A DNA stretch of 6,184 nt from Clostridiaceae bacterium (GTDB lineage Bacteria; Bacillota; Clostridia; Oscillospirales; Acutalibacteraceae), in assembly GCA_016297555.1 (NCBI GenBank), contig JAEDGK010000113.1, positions 1 through 6,184 on the forward strand, given 5' to 3'. Below are positions 5,995 through 6,184 of this stretch, piece by piece (the first letter of the stretch is position 1; the number at the start of each line of letters is the position of its first letter). Position numbers and translations under genes: made by a program. The notes under the pieces are model-generated. The model saw only the letters and a list, made by a program, of their open reading frames with translations, searched no databases and was not told the DNA's origin.

Positions 5995-6055
5995 AAGCGT
6001 TTTTCACCCACTCGCGGTACCCTTGTACAGCTTCAGAGTGAAGGAAACGCTTTTT
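5995..6055 (+). other. Second stem-loop in the 3' intergenic region
   Basis: AAGCGTTT (5995-6002) pairs perfectly with AAACGCTT (6045-6052). Inside it CACTC (6009-6013) pairs with GAGTG (6036-6040), GC (6014-6015) with GC (6030-6031), and GTAC (6017-6020) with GTAC (6025-6028) around a CCTT loop. A run of T (6051-6055) closes the plus-strand side, so it may back up the first terminator. A processed 3' UTR structure or small RNA is also possible. Confidence 0.45.
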
Positions 6056-6110
6056 GCATCTAAATGCGGCATCCCCTGATTTTTGGTTTCCGGAATGTCT
6101 CGGACGGATT

Positions 6111-6184
6111 TTAAACACCCGCTGTGAGCGCGGATATATTTTTTTCAAACAGGTCAAAGAAATGTTCAACCACGGCTTTGTCCT
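6111..6184 (-). CDS. C-terminal end of an unidentified protein (partial)
   Basis: A minus-strand frame enters from the right edge and ends at TAA (6113-6111), giving 23 residues that begin DKAVVEHFFDLFEKNISAL. The composition is that of an amphipathic helix and looks like a real protein C-terminus. It is convergent with the regulator gene, with the hairpins at 5891-6055 between them. Another frame on the same strand is open to about 6000, but its Arg/Lys/Cys-rich translation is less protein-like. The fragment is too short to name a family. Confidence 0.4.
   Translation of the reverse strand, partial: DKAVVEHFFDLFEKNISALTAGV

Larger units (their letters stand above)
5853..6110. other. Gene-free 3' region with hairpins
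   Basis: These 258 bases between the regulator stop and the converging partial gene contain no coding sequence I can support. They hold the probable bidirectional terminator and the second stem-loop. The first half is markedly AT-rich; from about 6005 the composition becomes more balanced. Confidence 0.6.

Noticed and set aside
5972..6000. Plus-strand promoter at TTGACA 5972-5977
   Set aside because: No acceptable -10 box lies 16-18 nt downstream, and there is no plus-strand gene after it.
1..6184. Mobile element, CRISPR array, tRNA/rRNA, or defence system
   Set aside because: I saw no transposase, regular spaced repeats, tRNA-like fold or defence-protein motif on either strand. The GH1 damage is explained by deletion and a point mutation without an inserted element.

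Overview
The window looks like chromosomal DNA from a low-to-mid GC Gram-positive anaerobe, most likely a gut Clostridia member (Bacillota). The reasons are GGAG-type ribosome binding sites, sigma-A style promoters, a FAGC-lipobox lipoprotein with a Ser/Thr/Glu/Lys-rich linker, and protein sequences typical of clostridial sugar-utilisation loci. This placement is inference; no rRNA or other phylogenetic marker is present.

The core is a carbohydrate locus on the minus strand. Reading right to left it holds a 12-TM GPH-family (MelB-like) sugar symporter (5090-3609), the remains of a GH1 beta-glucosidase (about 3613-3143) and an intact 885-residue GH78 alpha-L-rhamnosidase (3146-489). A 22-codon open frame (492-424) overlaps the GH78 stop codon, and the 5' part of a secreted lipoprotein gene follows (396-1, running off the window). 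A TetR-family regulator (5289-5852, plus strand) is divergent from the transporter. Between them lie two strong, back-to-back sigma-A promoters whose predicted start sites are only about 10 bp apart, with TGTT/ACA dyads that are good operator candidates. The simplest reading is an inducible system for importing a small rhamnoside, for example a rhamno-glucoside, and hydrolysing it in the cytoplasm. GH78 and GH1 would have acted one after the other before GH1 decayed.

The most notable observation is the GH1 gene. Only its C-terminal third survives. It begins directly at the transporter stop codon, and that stop appears to be made from GH1 codons. It also carries an in-frame TAG exactly where the family has the Trp of a Gly-Trp-Glu motif. 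This looks like an internal deletion plus a nonsense mutation that left the flanking transporter and rhamnosidase intact.

To the right of the regulator, 5853-6110 has no recognisable gene. It holds a long AT-rich inverted repeat with T-tracts on both strands (probable bidirectional terminator, about 5891-5970) and a second structured stem-loop (5995-6055). A minus-strand reading frame entering from the right edge ends at 6111. I found no mobile element, CRISPR array, tRNA or rRNA, and no convincing new defence or other exotic system.
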